Positions 63,397 through 64,000 of a stretch of DNA of 64,000 nucleotides are shown one piece after another. Below the pieces are notes generated by a model. It searched no databases. It saw only the letters and a list, made by a program, of their open reading frames with translations, and was not told where the DNA came from. The DNA lies in assembly GCF_003046625.1 (NCBI RefSeq), contig NZ_QAAD01000002.1:248001-312000 (forward strand). The letters run 5' to 3'. A program made the translations under genes and the position numbers. The DNA is from Mangrovibacterium marinum. GTDB taxonomy: Bacteria > Bacteroidota > Bacteroidia > Bacteroidales > Prolixibacteraceae. Numbering within the stretch: position 1 is the first letter of the stretch; each line of letters starts with the position of its first letter.

Positions 63397-64000
63397 ATGA
63401 AAGTAGATGTCATTTTAGGTCTCCAATGGGGAGACGAAGGAAAGGGAAAAATTGTTGATGTCTTAACCCCAAAATACGATGCAATCTCCCGCTTTCAAGG
63501 AGGCCCCAATGCCGGGCACACACTCGAAATTGGAAATTTAAAGCACGTCCTTCACACCATCCCCTCCGGAATTTTCCACGAAAATAAAGCAAATATCATC
63601 GGCAACGGTGTGGTATTGGATCCGATCATCTTCAAAAAAGAAATTGAAGGAATTCAGAAACTGGGGATCGACCTGCACAAAAACCTCTATATCTCGAAAA
63701 AGGCCCATCTGATTATGCCCACCCACAAGTTGTTGGATGCAGCATCGGAAGCAGCCAAAGGAGATACCAAAATCGGATCGACCTTGAAAGGAATCGGCCC
63801 GACATACAAAGATAAAATTGGTCGCGATGGACTGCGTGTCGGTGACCTGGTTGAGAATTTCGAAGAAAAATACAACAGCCGCATCGCAGCACACAAAGAA
63901 TTATTGGAGAAATTTTACAATTTCGACTACGCGGACTTACTCGAACAATGGGAAAAAGAATGGATGGAAGGCGTGGAAATCCTCAAATCATTCACCTTGG
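63397..64000 (+). CDS. purA: adenylosuccinate synthetase (partial, 3' end outside window)
   Basis: First 201 codons of the GTP-dependent enzyme that joins IMP and aspartate in AMP synthesis. VDVILGLQWGDEGKGKIVD carries the GDEGKGK P-loop, and the IMP-site RFQGGPNAGHT follows. IGSTLKGIGPTYKDKIGRDG is also diagnostic. It has its own start after the Fur-family terminator. PurA is a known target of (p)ppGpp inhibition in other bacteria and lies two genes from rel here. Confidence 0.96.
   Translation, partial: MKVDVILGLQWGDEGKGKIVDVLTPKYDAISRFQGGPNAGHTLEIGNLKHVLHTIPSGIFHENKANIIGNGVVLDPIIFKKEIEGIQKLGIDLHKNLYISKKAHLIMPTHKLLDAASEAAKGDTKIGSTLKGIGPTYKDKIGRDGLRVGDLVENFEEKYNSRIAAHKELLEKFYNFDYADLLEQWEKEWMEGVEILKSFTL

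Overview
The window is a chromosomal segment of a Bacteroidota bacterium, most like the Marinilabiliales/Prolixibacteraceae. The taxon call is inference from gene content and style: a type IX secretion (T9SS) C-terminal sorting domain, TAnnTTTG-type -7 promoter boxes, weak Shine-Dalgarno sites, DUF4831/DUF4870/DUF4010 proteins, a fasciclin lipoprotein with an Asp-rich start, and a leuA-leuC-leuD-cimA-leuB order. No rRNA, tRNA, CRISPR array, intact prophage or intact insertion sequence was seen.

Layout. 1-15.2 kb: mixed metabolism (DUF4831 protein, NAD(P)HX repair enzyme, peptide transporter, PanE, a 1155-residue probable PPi-type PEP carboxykinase, acetyl-CoA synthetase, two NAD(P)-binding reductases, small membrane proteins, DoxX, guanine deaminase). 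15.3-29.95 kb: an almost complete branched-chain amino acid cluster, ilvD-ilvB-ilvN, an AraC-type regulator, ilvC, leuA-leuC-leuD-citramalate synthase-leuB. With a citramalate synthase and no threonine deaminase in the cluster, isoleucine is probably made from pyruvate. 30-40 kb: a Kef-type antiporter, cold-shock protein, YbaK, fasciclin lipoprotein, two tandem NhaA antiporters, a decayed transporter remnant and asnB. 40.9-54.2 kb: ychF, an NrtR-like regulator, an ECF sigma/anti-sigma/Spy-like operon, hisS, membrane proteins, ettA, a TTG-started response regulator, a nitroreductase and a large T9SS cargo protein. 54.2-64 kb: small lipoprotein, gapA, a pRiA4b ORF-3-like protein, miaA-NUDIX-glycosyltransferase (overlapping genes), rel/spoT, a Fur-family regulator and the start of purA.

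The most striking non-coding signal is ribosome-mediated attenuation of the branched-chain cluster. Two complete attenuators stand in tandem before ilvD and a third precedes leuA. Each has a 20-22 codon leader peptide rich in Ile/Leu/Val, then a strong terminator. In all three the leader's own TGA stop codon lies inside the antiterminator strand (TGAG... pairing with ...CTCA of the terminator's 5' arm). The second signal is a dispersed intergenic repeat of about 100-170 bp with at least five copies here, two of them in opposite orientation flanking gapA.
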